Under the pieces are notes generated by a model that was given only the letters and a program-made list of their open reading frames with translations, was not told the DNA's origin and did no database searches. A program made the translations under genes and the position numbers. Of a stretch of 64,000 bases of DNA, positions 19,001-27,894 are shown one piece after another. Within the stretch, counting starts at the first letter, position 1, and each line of letters begins with the position of its first letter. This stretch comes from Adhaeribacter swui (GTDB taxonomy: Bacteria > Bacteroidota > Bacteroidia > Cytophagales > Hymenobacteraceae): assembly GCF_014217805.1 (NCBI RefSeq), contig NZ_CP055156.1, positions 1,488,001-1,552,000 of the forward strand, in the 5' to 3' direction.

Positions 19001-21201
19001 ACCGGGGGCGTAATTACTACCGATTGCTTCTGGTTAGCGCCACAATCATTTTTTAAAATTACACTTAAGGTTCCTCCTCCCGGCTTTATTATCACCGAAA
19101 CAGAATCAGCGGTTGTGCTTCCAACCAATTCTAAATTACCTGATGCCTGCCAGGTAAAAGATGTTGCCCCTAATGCCTGAACCCGGTAAACAACAGTAGC
19201 GTTAACGCACGGAGTAACGGAACCCGAAGAAATAGATACAGCCGTAATAGTATTAACTGCCGTTACCGAAATGGCTACTGCTTCGGATGTGCCGCAATTA
19301 TTAGCTGCAGCTACAGTTATAGTACCCGTAGTATTAGCCGCCGAAACAGGCGCCGTTACGCTAATTTGGTTTGTTCCTTGCCCGGTTAAAGACCAACCGG
19401 ATGGTACTGTCCAGATGTAGCGGGTACCCGGTTGGTTAGTTACCGTAAACACTCCGCTTGGAGAGCCCACGCACACGGCAGTAGGCCCGGTTATAGCAGT
19501 AGGTTTGGTTGGATTGGTCACGGAAGGAGTAACACGAATAAAACTGGCAGGACTTGGCCCGCAAATATTGATTGCTTTTACCCAAATAAACACTTCTTTT
19601 TGGCCGGCTTTTACTCTAATTTGTGTGGTATTTTGCCCCGAAACTATTTGCCAGCCACCTTTATCTGTTGAATCGGCGGGCGTTCCGATCACCCACTCGT
19701 AGCCGGTTACATTTGGCACCTCGTCTATTCGATAAGTAAAATAAGTATCGCTCGTCCGGATACAGGGGTTTAACCCGTCTGGGTCGGTAGTAGTAATAGG
19801 GCCGGGAGGCGCTGTAATTAGATTAGAAGCGGTAACCTCCAGAACGGCAGGATCGCTATCGCCGCAGCCATTGTTTACCGTAACAGAAACAATGCCTTCG
19901 GCGGCTACTGGTTCCCCCGACGTACTCTCAGGCACTTCTACGGTAATGGTATTACTCGGCGGTTCTCCGTTAACGTTCGGAATTATTCTCCAGCCACTTG
20001 GCACAACCCAAGTGTATGATTGCACTCCCGAAATTGCAGCTACACTAAACACGTTGGTATTGCTTCCGAAACAAACCGCCGTTGGACCAGTAAGTGTTCC
20101 CGGATCCGGAATTTTAGCGCAAATAGCCGGTACTATACTGGCCGAGTTATTATCGAAATTATCGTCGGTAACAGTACCCAGAATAGTAGCCGTATTGCCT
20201 ATCCCACCCGAGTTTTTAATTTTAACTTTTATGGTAAGAGTAACTGTTTCCCCATTCCGGAACTCGGCACCGATCCATTGAAAAACGCGGGAATCTCTAT
20301 TGTACGAAAACGTATTTACCTGTTTACCCGGAATAGAACTTTGGGCAGTAGCTCCCAGGTACTCCAAATCGATATCTAACTGGTCTACAATTTTAACATT
20401 ATAGTCGTTAATGGGGCCGTAATTGCGGGCAACAATCGTAAAAGTAACTTCTTCGCCTACAGAGTACGGGTTTACGCCATTAGCCCCTAAACTTTTGGTT
20501 TTAGTAATTCCCAGATCGGTAGAGGTAGTAACCGGATTATTTTTATTTAATACTACTTTATTACTCAACGATAACAAACGTCCTCCGTTTATTACGGCTT
20601 CTTTACCCAATCGAATAGAATTTTTTGCCAGAATGCTACCAGCCATATTGGCGCGAGCACCAATATTTACAGTATCGGTTACCTGCCAGAAAATATTCAT
20701 TCGCCGGGCGTTATTTAACAAACGGATGGTAGTATTGGCCGCCGTAATTAAACCTCCTTTTACCTGAAAAATAAAAATAGCATTAGGATCGTTGGCCGCA
20801 TCCAGGCTAATGGTGCCGCTTAGTGTGGTAGTATTATCAAAAGTATAAATTCCCGGCCCTAAAATCTGGCCATTAATAGAAGTACCGGTTAAGTTTTTGC
20901 CCGGAGTAGTTGTTAAACCGTTAATAGAATTATAAGCTGCTTCTAAATCGGCTTGGGCTTTTTGCGCCGCAGCATCTCCCAGGTAAGTAGTTCCATTAAT
21001 CATACCGGCTGTAAATCCTTGCAGCACGTTACCTGGCCAAACCCCTAAATTGCCACTTACTCTGGTAACATCTTTGTTATAAATACCGGTAGCCGCCAAA
21101 ATAGTAAAATCGGCAGCAGTACCTAAAGATGGCCTTACTTGACTAAACCCACCAATTGAAAAACCAACAAACGCAACAACCAGAAGTATAATTTTTTTCA
21201 T
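16072..21201 (-). CDS. Giant secreted adhesin: DUF3494, DUF11, PKD-like repeats, gliding-motility C-terminal domain
   Basis: A 1709-residue type IX secretion cargo. Signal peptide 1-20 (GFSQ). A DUF3494 ice-binding-like domain (about 24-225) has LGTAADFTILAATGI and FIFQVKGGLITAANTTI. A DUF11 beta domain follows (about 228-358, LGITKTKSLGANGVNPYSVG). About 14 PKD-like repeats of 80-95 residues come next (about 365-1620), each with a pattern like PGxITGxxxVC, YxWxVPxGWxIxSGQGTxxIxV and NxCG. The C-terminal 85 residues (VANVFSPNGDGVNDTWTI to QKGYVMIMR) are the gliding-motility-associated type-B sorting domain. The paired Cys per repeat may form disulfides. It heads the operon with PorP/SprF and the OmpA-like protein. 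Surface attachment is the likely role. DUF3494 proteins include true ice-binding proteins, but many members are adhesins, and ice binding cannot be claimed here. Confidence 0.92.
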   Translation of the reverse strand: MKKIILLVVAFVGFSIGGFSQVRPSLGTAADFTILAATGIYNKDVTRVSGNLGVWPGNVLQGFTAGMINGTTYLGDAAAQKAQADLEAAYNSINGLTTTPGKNLTGTSINGQILGPGIYTFDNTTTLSGTISLDAANDPNAIFIFQVKGGLITAANTTIRLLNNARRMNIFWQVTDTVNIGARANMAGSILAKNSIRLGKEAVINGGRLLSLSNKVVLNKNNPVTTSTDLGITKTKSLGANGVNPYSVGEEVTFTIVARNYGPINDYNVKIVDQLDIDLEYLGATAQSSIPGKQVNTFSYNRDSRVFQWIGAEFRNGETVTLTIKVKIKNSGGIGNTATILGTVTDDNFDNNSASIVPAICAKIPDPGTLTGPTAVCFGSNTNVFSVAAISGVQSYTWVVPSGWRIIPNVNGEPPSNTITVEVPESTSGEPVAAEGIVSVTVNNGCGDSDPAVLEVTASNLITAPPGPITTTDPDGLNPCIRTSDTYFTYRIDEVPNVTGYEWVIGTPADSTDKGGWQIVSGQNTTQIRVKAGQKEVFIWVKAINICGPSPASFIRVTPSVTNPTKPTAITGPTAVCVGSPSGVFTVTNQPGTRYIWTVPSGWSLTGQGTNQISVTAPVSAANTTGTITVAAANNCGTSEAVAISVTAVNTITAVSISSGSVTPCVNATVVYRVQALGATSFTWQASGNLELVGSTTADSVSVIIKPGGGTLSVILKNDCGANQKQSVVITPPVPISTPASIQAATAVFCTGTTGLVYSVAEVSGASGYAWKITGADGKPAAGWRITATSPDQRTITVTAGSEPAIISVSALSNCGASTAQTLTATPVKSPPPVPGTITGNANVCAGNTNLRYSIKPVPGATSYTWTIPTGSGWAIVSGQGTTQILVKAGATEGFITVRSKNICGESAVASQKAIVPSTAKPPTPGAIVASKTSVCINEPNVTFTVPAIPGVSLYAWTVPEGWAITSGQTTNSITVTAGSTGGSVYVVAYNNCGPGKSSTPLAVAVNDKPTAPVAISGETIACSGSVGNKYKVPNMPGATSYVWSLPTGWTITAGAGTSEITVAATDAAGTISVRAKNACFESDATTLAVKTSTTEPATLGPITGSSIVCRSQSEITYQVTPNADVSNYTWSVPPGWSITSGQGTPSIKVLAANNAGIISVLAKNGCGVAASPSSLPVSVSEEVALTPGAITGKNQVCGSETNLTYTIAEVNGASGYLWEVPEATGWQIVSGQGTTSITVRAGVQNGAVRVKAIGDCGPGPASTFAVNVSVLPTGPIQIIGTKEQCAGSTEQVYQIAAIPGAVTYTWQVPPDWVIEGGQGTPAIRVTVGETLGTVQVIATAACSASITGTLAVVSSVDAITTPGPIGGDSNSLICSNQTGITYSIEPVPGATAYCWELTPSAGWVITSGQGTTQIQVTAGSQPATISVRAISGCGISDVSTVDAVPGSAAEINIGAITGPGNTCSNQTELTYSIAPVGGATGYKWSLPPTWKITSGENTNKIIVTAGSQSGEISVVAFNSCITSNPATLSVTLNPAPVAPLQIKDESSACIGLVYTVDAVPGAASYNWLVPKGWRIIDGQGSTLIRVAAPENSREGIIRVTTQTGSCSSAATSLTVDPSIGSGNLQVANVFSPNGDGVNDTWTITNIQNYPDNEVVLINRWGSEVYKAKSYKNNWTGNNLTDGTYYYVLRVKVCDGTYRTQKGYVMIMR

Positions 21202-21952
21202 TTAACCCACTACGCAGTATAATTTAATCCGCATCAGTTAAAAATTTAGAAGCAATAATAAATGCAATTTACATCTAAGCAAATTTATTTAAATAGTTTA
21301 TTTATTACTAACAAGTTCTTAATAAAAAAACTGGCTATTAATACAATATAGGCATTAAACTCTAAAACCAGACCATTATACCATTTATAAATCTTAATAT
21401 CCGAATTATCAATCTCACCTGCATAATACAACCAGTAAAAACTTAAGCCAGCTAAAGCTAAAAGATAGACATAATATAATTATTTAAATATTAAACTAAA
21501 CAATCCCATTAATTTATAACAATATCCCGATTAGTAGTACGTATTAAATGCTAAAAAAATTTTAGCACGTGCATAATAGTTTGCAGAAAGGCAGAAATTT
21601 TAAAATTTGAAGTTGTTTAGCATTCTAAAATTGAACAATTAAAGCTACCAGCTAGAGGCAAATAGTATTTTGTGGAACTATCCCGTTTTGGTAGTGCAGA
21701 CACCCCCAAAGGCGAATATTACCTCTATTTCTATAAAGGCTATACAGCTTCATTTTGTTATTGATTTACACCTCAACTCCAGTAAGAACTTTTTTAAAAA
21801 ATTACAGATTTACAATCCGTCAATATATAGACAGAAGTAAGTAGTTAAGTAAAAGATGTTTATCCAGCAAATTTGCAGCCGGGCGGCAAAAACTAAGAAA
21901 GCTCAAACAGGCCGCTCTTTGTTACATTTTGCGGCAATCTTAAAAAATAACC
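21202..21952. other. Intergenic region between adhesin and rnd
   Basis: 751 bp of AT-rich DNA. It contains the dispersed hairpin repeat listed at 21679-21751. The rest shows no coding frame, RNA gene or clear terminator. The part next to 21201 should hold the promoter of the adhesin operon, but I cannot point to a convincing one. Confidence 0.35.
21679..21751 (+). repeat. Dispersed hairpin-forming repeat, copy A
   Basis: A segment that closely matches 60284-60358: both share TATCCCGTTTTGGT, a CCCCAAA-GCGAA block, CCTCTA, TATAAA and ACAGCTTC in the same order, roughly three quarters identical by eye. The first half (CCCGTTTTGGT) and second half (CCCCAAAGGCG) are partly complementary, so it can fold as an imperfect hairpin. 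It lies downstream of a minus-strand gene (rnd), as the other copy does. Confidence 0.6.
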
Positions 21953-23101
21953 TTATAAAGTGATATGTAAGTCTGCGGCGGTTTGCTCAATTACTTGGCG
22001 GGCATACTCTTTCTTATATTCCAGGGGCTTACCTTCGGCATACTCGTTAATCATGGCAGCGGGCAAAATCATATTTACTACATTATCTCCTACTGCTTGT
22101 GCAATATGACTTTGCACAACCTGGATTTTCTGCCGCCGCACCACTGATTCGTCGTTGCTTATTAGTGGCTCCGGCCGGCGGGGCCGGAAAGGTCGCTGAT
22201 GGGTTAATTGCAGGTCTTCGGCTTCTTGTTCGGCAGCATCTAATACCTGCCGGTACTCCCGGAAGGTTTGATTCTCTTTTAACTGCCCCATTAAGCCTTT
22301 AGTAGCCTGCCAACTTCTAAAATCCGAAACTGGCTGCAGAGCCAATGCCACCAGCGTTTCGTTGGCAATTACCATGGCCGGGGGGCGGTTCGTTTTCTGA
22401 GCCAGTTGGTTACGGAAAAGGAAAAGTTGCTTTAATAAGTGTTGCTGGAAGTACGTTAGCCGCTCCGAACCTTTTAATTTTAAATGCCGGTCAGACTGTT
22501 CTTTTATTTCTAAATCTTCTAATAGCCGGCATTCTTCGGCGAGCCATTCCTGGCGCTCTAAGTTTAAAAGTTCTTGCCAAAGCACGTCTTTTAACTCGTG
22601 CAAATGCAACACATCTGTAGCGGCATAAGCCAGTTGGGCATCAGATAAGGGGCGGGTATTCCAGTTACTTACCTGGTTGGTTTTATCTACTTCAATGTTA
22701 AAAAGGACTTGCAGAATATTAGCGTAAGAGGTACGCTGGTAATTTAACAAGCGAGCCGCAATTTCGGTATCAAAAACACCCCGCGGGCGACAACCTAATT
22801 TTTTTAAAAGAAGAATATCATTCGTAGACGAATGAATAATTTTAATTATAGCCGGATTATCAATTAACTCCCAAAGTGGTTCCAGGTTTTTAATCGTAAA
22901 CGGATCTATCAGGAAGCATTGCTGACGGGTAGCCACCTGCACTAAACATAAATTTAACCCGTAAGTGTACCGGTTATCGTCAAATTCTAAATCCAATGCC
23001 AGTTCCGGTGCGTTGGCTAATTGCGGAATAGCCGCCAGAAAATCAACCTCGGATGAAATATAAGAATAAAAACGACCGGTAAGCCGCAACCCTTGACCCA
23101 T
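21953..23101 (-). CDS. rnd: Ribonuclease D
   Basis: A 382-residue 3'-5' exoribonuclease of the DEDD superfamily that acts in tRNA 3'-end trimming and related RNA processing. The exonuclease domain (about 12-190) shows Exo I LALDLEFDD (Asp/Glu), Exo II in IIHSSTNDILLL (Asp), and Exo III YAATDVLHL with the Tyr-x3-Asp spacing of the DEDDy class. The HRDC RNA-binding domain follows (about 205-295, RNQLAQKTNRPPAMVIANETL). The C-terminal 85 residues are basic and variable. It stands alone, transcribed in the same direction as the adhesin operon but 750 bp away. Confidence 0.93.
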   Translation of the reverse strand: MGQGLRLTGRFYSYISSEVDFLAAIPQLANAPELALDLEFDDNRYTYGLNLCLVQVATRQQCFLIDPFTIKNLEPLWELIDNPAIIKIIHSSTNDILLLKKLGCRPRGVFDTEIAARLLNYQRTSYANILQVLFNIEVDKTNQVSNWNTRPLSDAQLAYAATDVLHLHELKDVLWQELLNLERQEWLAEECRLLEDLEIKEQSDRHLKLKGSERLTYFQQHLLKQLFLFRNQLAQKTNRPPAMVIANETLVALALQPVSDFRSWQATKGLMGQLKENQTFREYRQVLDAAEQEAEDLQLTHQRPFRPRRPEPLISNDESVVRRQKIQVVQSHIAQAVGDNVVNMILPAAMINEYAEGKPLEYKKEYARQVIEQTAADLHITL

Positions 23102-23171
23102 ACTTACGTGTTTAGCGCAACAAGCAGCAATTTACAATTATAATGTTTAAAGCAAATACTTTAGCTGCTTT

Positions 23172-23855
23172 TTACAATACCTCTTTTAAAACTTCCCAGG
23201 TGTTTTTCGCCAATATTTCCTGACCTTTAGCCGTTGGATGCACGCCGTCGCCTTGGTTTAAACTACGTTCTCCGGCTACTCCTTCGAGCAAAAACGGAAT
23301 AAAAGCTATGTTATTTTTTTCGGCTAGTTGCCTAAATACTACCCGGAACTGCGCGGCGTAAGCACCGCCCATACTGGGTGGAATCTCCATGCCCGCGAGC
23401 ACAATTTTAACCTCCGGGTACTTGGCTTTAACTTTATCAATAATGGCCTGCAAATTATCTTTCGTAGATTGAGGCGGAATACCCCGTAAACCATCGTTAG
23501 CACCCAATTCCAGCACAAATACGTCTACAGGTTGTTTTAAAAGCCAATCAATCCGGCTCTTACCACCCGCCGAGGTTTCGCCGCTTAAGCCCGCATTTAT
23601 TACCTTATAAGGCAGGTTTAATGAATCTATTTTTTTTTGAATCAAGGCCGGGAAAGCTTCGGAAGGCTGCAAGCCGTAACCAGCTGTTAAACTATTACCA
23701 AAAAATAAAATACTTTTCATAACTACAGGTTTCTTCTTTTCAGCAGGTACCGACTGCCCGGCCACAGCACTTTTTTCTTCGGAGTTGCCGTTATTACAGC
23801 CAGAAGCCAGTAGTACGAAAAAAGACGCAAAAAGAAGGTTTAAATAAGTACGCAC
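23172..23855 (-). CDS. SGNH/GDSL arylesterase-type lipoprotein (TesA-like)
   Basis: A 227-residue esterase/lysophospholipase L1-like enzyme. The start is GTG at 23855 (no in-frame ATG precedes the signal sequence). The signal ends in a lipobox (LLASGC, Cys20), so it should be a lipoprotein in the envelope. SGNH blocks: block I FFGNSLTAGYG with catalytic Ser (the usual GDSL Asp is Asn here, a common variant), block II with Gly in INAGLSGETSAGG, block III LGANDGLRG with the Asn, and block V GDGVHPTAKG with the catalytic Asp and His. It is divergent from the ABC exporter genes, the same layout as tesA with ybbA-ybbP in E. coli. Confidence 0.9.
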   Translation of the reverse strand: MRTYLNLLFASFFVLLASGCNNGNSEEKSAVAGQSVPAEKKKPVVMKSILFFGNSLTAGYGLQPSEAFPALIQKKIDSLNLPYKVINAGLSGETSAGGKSRIDWLLKQPVDVFVLELGANDGLRGIPPQSTKDNLQAIIDKVKAKYPEVKIVLAGMEIPPSMGGAYAAQFRVVFRQLAEKNNIAFIPFLLEGVAGERSLNQGDGVHPTAKGQEILAKNTWEVLKEVL

Positions 23856-24090
23856 AGGTATTAATTTTTAAATTTTTATTAAAATACAAAAACATGTAGA
23901 ACAACCTGTTGGTTTTCTAGCTGCAAGTTTAAAGTTTAAACTTTGTTTTAGTACGCGCAAAATATTTTACCGGTTAGCTTTATTTCCGAGATACGCGTAA
24001 GTACCAATTTTAATTAATTCCGGAAATCTATATGCAAACAGATTTCTAAAACGTTTGAAGATATAATTACCTAACCAGAAATTCAGCACT

Positions 24091-24771
24091 GTGGCAATAC
24101 TACGCGTGGAGCAGCTCGGTAAATCGTACCGGAGCGGCGGCAAAGAGCTTCCTGTTTTACAAAATATTTCTTTTTCCCTGAACGCCGGCGATACCTTTGC
24201 TATTGTAGGCCCATCCGGAAGCGGCAAAACGACTTTACTTGGTTTATGCGCCGGTTTAGATGCCGCCACTACCGGTTCCGTGGAATTAAACGGCATCCGA
24301 TTAGAACAGCTCTCGGAAGATGAACGGGCCCAGGTCCGGAACCAACACGTAGGTTTTATTTTTCAGAATTTTCAATTAATACCCACGCTTACGGCCTTAG
24401 AAAATGTAATGGTGCCGTTGGAATTACGCGGCGAAAAAAATGTTGGAAAAAGAGCTTTGGAGTTACTCGAACGGGTAGGTTTGCACAACCGCCATCATCA
24501 TTACCCTACGCAACTTTCTGGTGGCGAGCAACAGCGGGTAGCTTTAGCCCGTGCTTTTTCTAACCAGCCCAAAATTTTATTTGCCGATGAGCCTACCGGA
24601 AACCTGGATGCCGAAACCAGCGAAAAAGTAGTAAATCTGCTTTTTGAACTAAACCGCGAGCAAGGCACAACCTTGGTTTTAGTTACCCACGACATGGAAC
24701 TGGCCGGCAAAACGCAACGACTCATCCGGGTAAAAGGCGGTCAAGTTATTTCGGATTCGGTAATGGCTTAA
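24091..24771 (+). CDS. ABC transporter ATP-binding protein (YbbA/LolD type)
   Basis: A 226-residue ATPase. The start is a GTG at 24091: a stop lies in frame 27 bp upstream with no ATG between. Motifs: Walker A GPSGSGKTTLL (about 47-57), Q-loop FIFQNFQLIP, signature LSGGEQQRVALARA, Walker B ILFADEPTGN and H-loop VTHDME. The sequence class is LolD/MacB/YbbA, partners of FtsX-like permeases. The permease gene follows 166 bp downstream on the same strand. Exporters of this class often drive mechanical work or lipoprotein/toxic-compound release rather than classical import. The pairing with an SGNH esterase gene is conserved in E. coli, but its biological purpose remains poorly defined. Confidence 0.92.
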   Translation: MAILRVEQLGKSYRSGGKELPVLQNISFSLNAGDTFAIVGPSGSGKTTLLGLCAGLDAATTGSVELNGIRLEQLSEDERAQVRNQHVGFIFQNFQLIPTLTALENVMVPLELRGEKNVGKRALELLERVGLHNRHHHYPTQLSGGEQQRVALARAFSNQPKILFADEPTGNLDAETSEKVVNLLFELNREQGTTLVLVTHDMELAGKTQRLIRVKGGQVISDSVMA

Positions 24772-24786
24772 AATGGTAGCAAGTAG

Positions 24787-24924
24787 TAAGTATCAGGAAT
24801 CAGGACAGGGTTTAATCACTCGTTCTTTAATAAAACAGGTGCAACCTAATAGTAAAAGACTTCCGCTTAATTTCCTCTATTTTAGTATTAAGGCAAGTCC
24901 TGCTTACTTGTGTCTTGATACTTA
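24787..24924. repeat. Imperfect inverted-repeat spacer element
   Basis: The gap between the ATPase and permease genes has perfect outer arms TAAGTATCA (24787-24795) and TGATACTTA (24916-24924), and inner arms CAGGAC (24801-24806) and GTCCTG (24897-24902). The arms enclose about 90 bp without a coding frame. The layout resembles the other spacer elements at 30628, 31857, 40438 and 43103, but the sequence differs. Confidence 0.5.
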
Positions 24925-24937
24925 TGTCTAAAAAGAA

Positions 24938-27496
24938 ATGGATAGAATATTAATTAAACCAACATTACAACCAGCCTGGCTTTTAAAAATGGCTTGGCGC
25001 GATAGCCGCCGAAATCGTTCGCGCTTGCTGCTGTTTGTTTCTTCCATCATCTTAGGAATTGCGGCTTTGGTTGCCATTCAATCTTTTAGCGATAACCTAC
25101 GCGACGACATTGATGACCAGGCTAAAACTTTACTGGGGGCAGATTTAGGCATTTACACAAACAAGGCCGTCGAGAAACCCATGCAGAAGCTCCTGCGCGA
25201 TTTAGGAGGCAAACAAGCTCAGGAAAATTATTTTGCTTCCATGATTTTGTTTCCAAAAAATGGCGGTAGCCGATTGGTACAAATCCGGGCTCTTCAGGGT
25301 AATTATCCCTTTTATGGCGCTATTGAAACTACCCCAGCTACCGCCAGTCGTACTTTCCGGAATGGCCAGAACGCTTTGGTAGATAAAACGGTGCTATTGC
25401 AATTCAATGCCCGGCCCGGCGACTCTGTAAAAATCGGTAATCTTACTTTTAAGATTGTTGGGGAATTAAACAAAATACCCGGCCAGGCGGGTATTACTAC
25501 TACCATGGCTCCGGCCGTTTACATCCCGATGGAATATTTAGACCAAACGGGTTTAATGCAAAAAGGCAGCCGGATTAACTATCGGTTTTACTACCAGTTT
25601 CCGCCTGGCACCAACGTAGAAAAACTGGTAAAACAAATAGAGCCAAAGCTCGAAAAAGATGGGCTTAATTACGAAACGGTAAAATCTAAAAAAGAGAATA
25701 CCGGAAAAGCATTTGGCGATTTAACGCGATTTTTAACTTTAGTTGGCTTTATTGCCTTATTGTTGGGCTGCGTGGGAGTAGCTAGCGCGGTACATATTTA
25801 CATTAAAGAAAAAATTCAGACTATTGCTATTCTCCGTTGCTTGGGCACGCAAAGCAAACAAGCTTTTTTTATTTATTTAATTCAAATCCTAGTAATGGGG
25901 TTTATAGGCTCGGTAATTGGGGCAGGCTTAGGCACTTTAGTACAACGGGTTTTGCCCGTAATTTTAGCCGACTTTTTACCGGTAGCCATTACAGTAAGTG
26001 TTTCCTGGAAAGCGGTATTGCTGGGCATTAGTACCGGCATTTTTATTTCTTTTTTGTTCGCCTTGCTGCCCTTAGTTTCCATCAGAAATATATCGCCGCT
26101 TAATACGCTACGCGCTTCCTTCGAAACCGAAAATCTACGGCCGGATTCCTGGCGCTGGGGAGTGTATGGCTTAATTATTCTATTTGTATTGGGCTTTGCC
26201 GCCTTGCAGATGGATACTTTGTTACAAGCTGTCTATTTTACCGGCGCTCTAATTTTGGCATTTCTGGTGTTAGCGGGTATGGCTACTTTACTGGTGTGGC
26301 TGGTCCGGAAATTCTTTCCGGTATCCTGGAGTTATTTATGGCGGCAAAGTATCGCCAACCTGTACCGGCCCAATAACCAAACCCTTATTTTAATTGTGGC
26401 CATTGGCTTGGGTACCGGTTTAATTGCTACTCTGTTTTTTATTCAGAGTTTACTTATTGGGCGGGTAACTTTATCGGCGAGCGGCAACCAACCCAATATG
26501 GTATTATTTGATATCCAAACCGCGCAGAAAGAACAAGTGGCGTCCTTAGCGCAGCAGTATAAATTGCCCTTAATGCAGCAAGTGCCCATTGTTACCATGC
26601 GCCTCGAAAAAATAAATAACTTAACTGATGCCGAATACCGAAAAGACAGCACACTCGGAGTACCGGACTGGGCCTTTACCCGCGAATACCGGGTTACTTA
26701 CCGCGATAGCCTGATTAGCTCAGAAAAAATTACCCAAGGGAAATGGCACGGTACCGCCACCGGTTTAGATGATACAATTTACGTATCGCTAGATGAGAGT
26801 TTTGCCGAAAGAATGAAAGTAAAATTAGGCGATACGTTATTATTTAATGTGCAGGGAGCTCCGGTTCAAACTATAGTGGGAAGCTTCCGGAAGGTAGATT
26901 GGAACCGCATTCAAAGCAATTTTCTGGTACTTTTCCCAAAAGGTATTCTGGAAGAAGCACCCCAGTTTCACGTAATTGCCACCCAAGTAAGTTCTAATAA
27001 AAATTCTGCTGATTTTCAGCGAGCTTTAGTTACCCGGTTCCCGAACGTTTCGGTTATTGATTTAGCGCTTATTTTAACAACCCTGGACGAGATTTTAAGT
27101 AAAATTGCGTTTGTTATCCGGTTTATGGCTGGGTTTAGCATTGCCACTGGTATTTTAGTGCTTATTGGCTCCGTGTTAATCAGCAAATTTCAACGGGTGC
27201 AAGAAAGCGTACTCCTCCGAACCTTAGGGGCCAGCCGCCGGCAAATACTTATTATTACTGCTCTGGAGTACTTTTTTTTAGGTGCTTTAGCAGCAGCAAC
27301 CGGTTTAATTCTGGCTTTAGGAGGCAGTTGGGCTCTTGCTCATTTTTCGTTCGAAATTGCTTTTACCCCCAACTGGACGCCTATTGTTGTGTTATTTTTA
27401 CTGGTTACCTTATTAACCGTGGTAATTGGTTTATTTAACAGCCGGAGCATACTAAATCGTCCCCCTTTAGAGGTTTTACGGAGCGAAATAGCTTAA
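24938..27496 (+). CDS. FtsX-family ABC permease (YbbP type)
   Basis: An 852-residue inner-membrane permease with two FtsX/MacB-type modules. One helix near 30-50 (RLLLFVSSIILGIAALVAIQ) is followed by a large periplasmic domain (about 55-255), then three helices (about 265-290, 310-340, 355-385). Four more helices follow in the middle (about 405-505), a second periplasmic domain (about 510-725), and three closing helices (about 735-845). The C-terminal tail NRPPLEVLRSE is the usual FtsX-family ending. It should work with the ATPase upstream, which lacks its own membrane part. It converges on the receiver-protein gene with an 8-bp gap. Confidence 0.92.
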   Translation: MDRILIKPTLQPAWLLKMAWRDSRRNRSRLLLFVSSIILGIAALVAIQSFSDNLRDDIDDQAKTLLGADLGIYTNKAVEKPMQKLLRDLGGKQAQENYFASMILFPKNGGSRLVQIRALQGNYPFYGAIETTPATASRTFRNGQNALVDKTVLLQFNARPGDSVKIGNLTFKIVGELNKIPGQAGITTTMAPAVYIPMEYLDQTGLMQKGSRINYRFYYQFPPGTNVEKLVKQIEPKLEKDGLNYETVKSKKENTGKAFGDLTRFLTLVGFIALLLGCVGVASAVHIYIKEKIQTIAILRCLGTQSKQAFFIYLIQILVMGFIGSVIGAGLGTLVQRVLPVILADFLPVAITVSVSWKAVLLGISTGIFISFLFALLPLVSIRNISPLNTLRASFETENLRPDSWRWGVYGLIILFVLGFAALQMDTLLQAVYFTGALILAFLVLAGMATLLVWLVRKFFPVSWSYLWRQSIANLYRPNNQTLILIVAIGLGTGLIATLFFIQSLLIGRVTLSASGNQPNMVLFDIQTAQKEQVASLAQQYKLPLMQQVPIVTMRLEKINNLTDAEYRKDSTLGVPDWAFTREYRVTYRDSLISSEKITQGKWHGTATGLDDTIYVSLDESFAERMKVKLGDTLLFNVQGAPVQTIVGSFRKVDWNRIQSNFLVLFPKGILEEAPQFHVIATQVSSNKNSADFQRALVTRFPNVSVIDLALILTTLDEILSKIAFVIRFMAGFSIATGILVLIGSVLISKFQRVQESVLLRTLGASRRQILIITALEYFFLGALAAATGLILALGGSWALAHFSFEIAFTPNWTPIVVLFLLVTLLTVVIGLFNSRSILNRPPLEVLRSEIA

Positions 27497-27504
27497 TTTT
27501 TAAA

Positions 27505-27894
27505 TTAATTCCAGACCGGATTTTTTATAACCAACGTCGTTATCTCGGTAAATAATTCTTCCGGATCAATAGGTTTAGAAATAAAAGTATTTGCTCCCAA
27601 TAACAACGAATTAATATGCTCGAGCCGGTCGCTGGGGCTTGTAACCACAATTATTGGAATATTACTTTTTGCGCCCATATTTTCCCGGATGTATTTGGTG
27701 GCAGTATATCCATCCATTTCGGGCATGTGCACATCCATTAAAATAAGATCATAATGTTGGTTAGCGAGTTTCTCTACTGCTGCTTTGCCAGTCTCCACTA
27801 TATCTAAAGCAAAGCCAAAATCCTCTAACACCTTCTTGATCATCAATTGGTTAAGCTTATTATCTTCAGCTAAAAGAATTTGTAATTCTCCCAT
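27505..27894 (-). CDS. Single-domain response regulator (CheY-like receiver)
   Basis: A 129-residue stand-alone receiver domain. Acidic pair E-D in ILLAEDNKLN (about 7-11), phospho-acceptor Asp in DLILMDVHMPEMDG (about 54), Thr/Ser in VVTSPS, and Lys in FISKPIDPEE. There is no output domain, so it must act by protein contact or phosphotransfer. The NKLNQLMIKK motif after the acidic pair resembles receiver domains of hybrid kinases. No kinase gene is adjacent, so its partner is elsewhere in the genome. Confidence 0.92.
   Translation of the reverse strand: MGELQILLAEDNKLNQLMIKKVLEDFGFALDIVETGKAAVEKLANQHYDLILMDVHMPEMDGYTATKYIRENMGAKSNIPIIVVTSPSDRLEHINSLLLGANTFISKPIDPEELFTEITTLVIKNPVWN

Noticed and set aside
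16072-21201. Large plus-strand frames inside the adhesin gene
   Set aside because: They mirror the repeat structure of the minus-strand gene and carry no domain.
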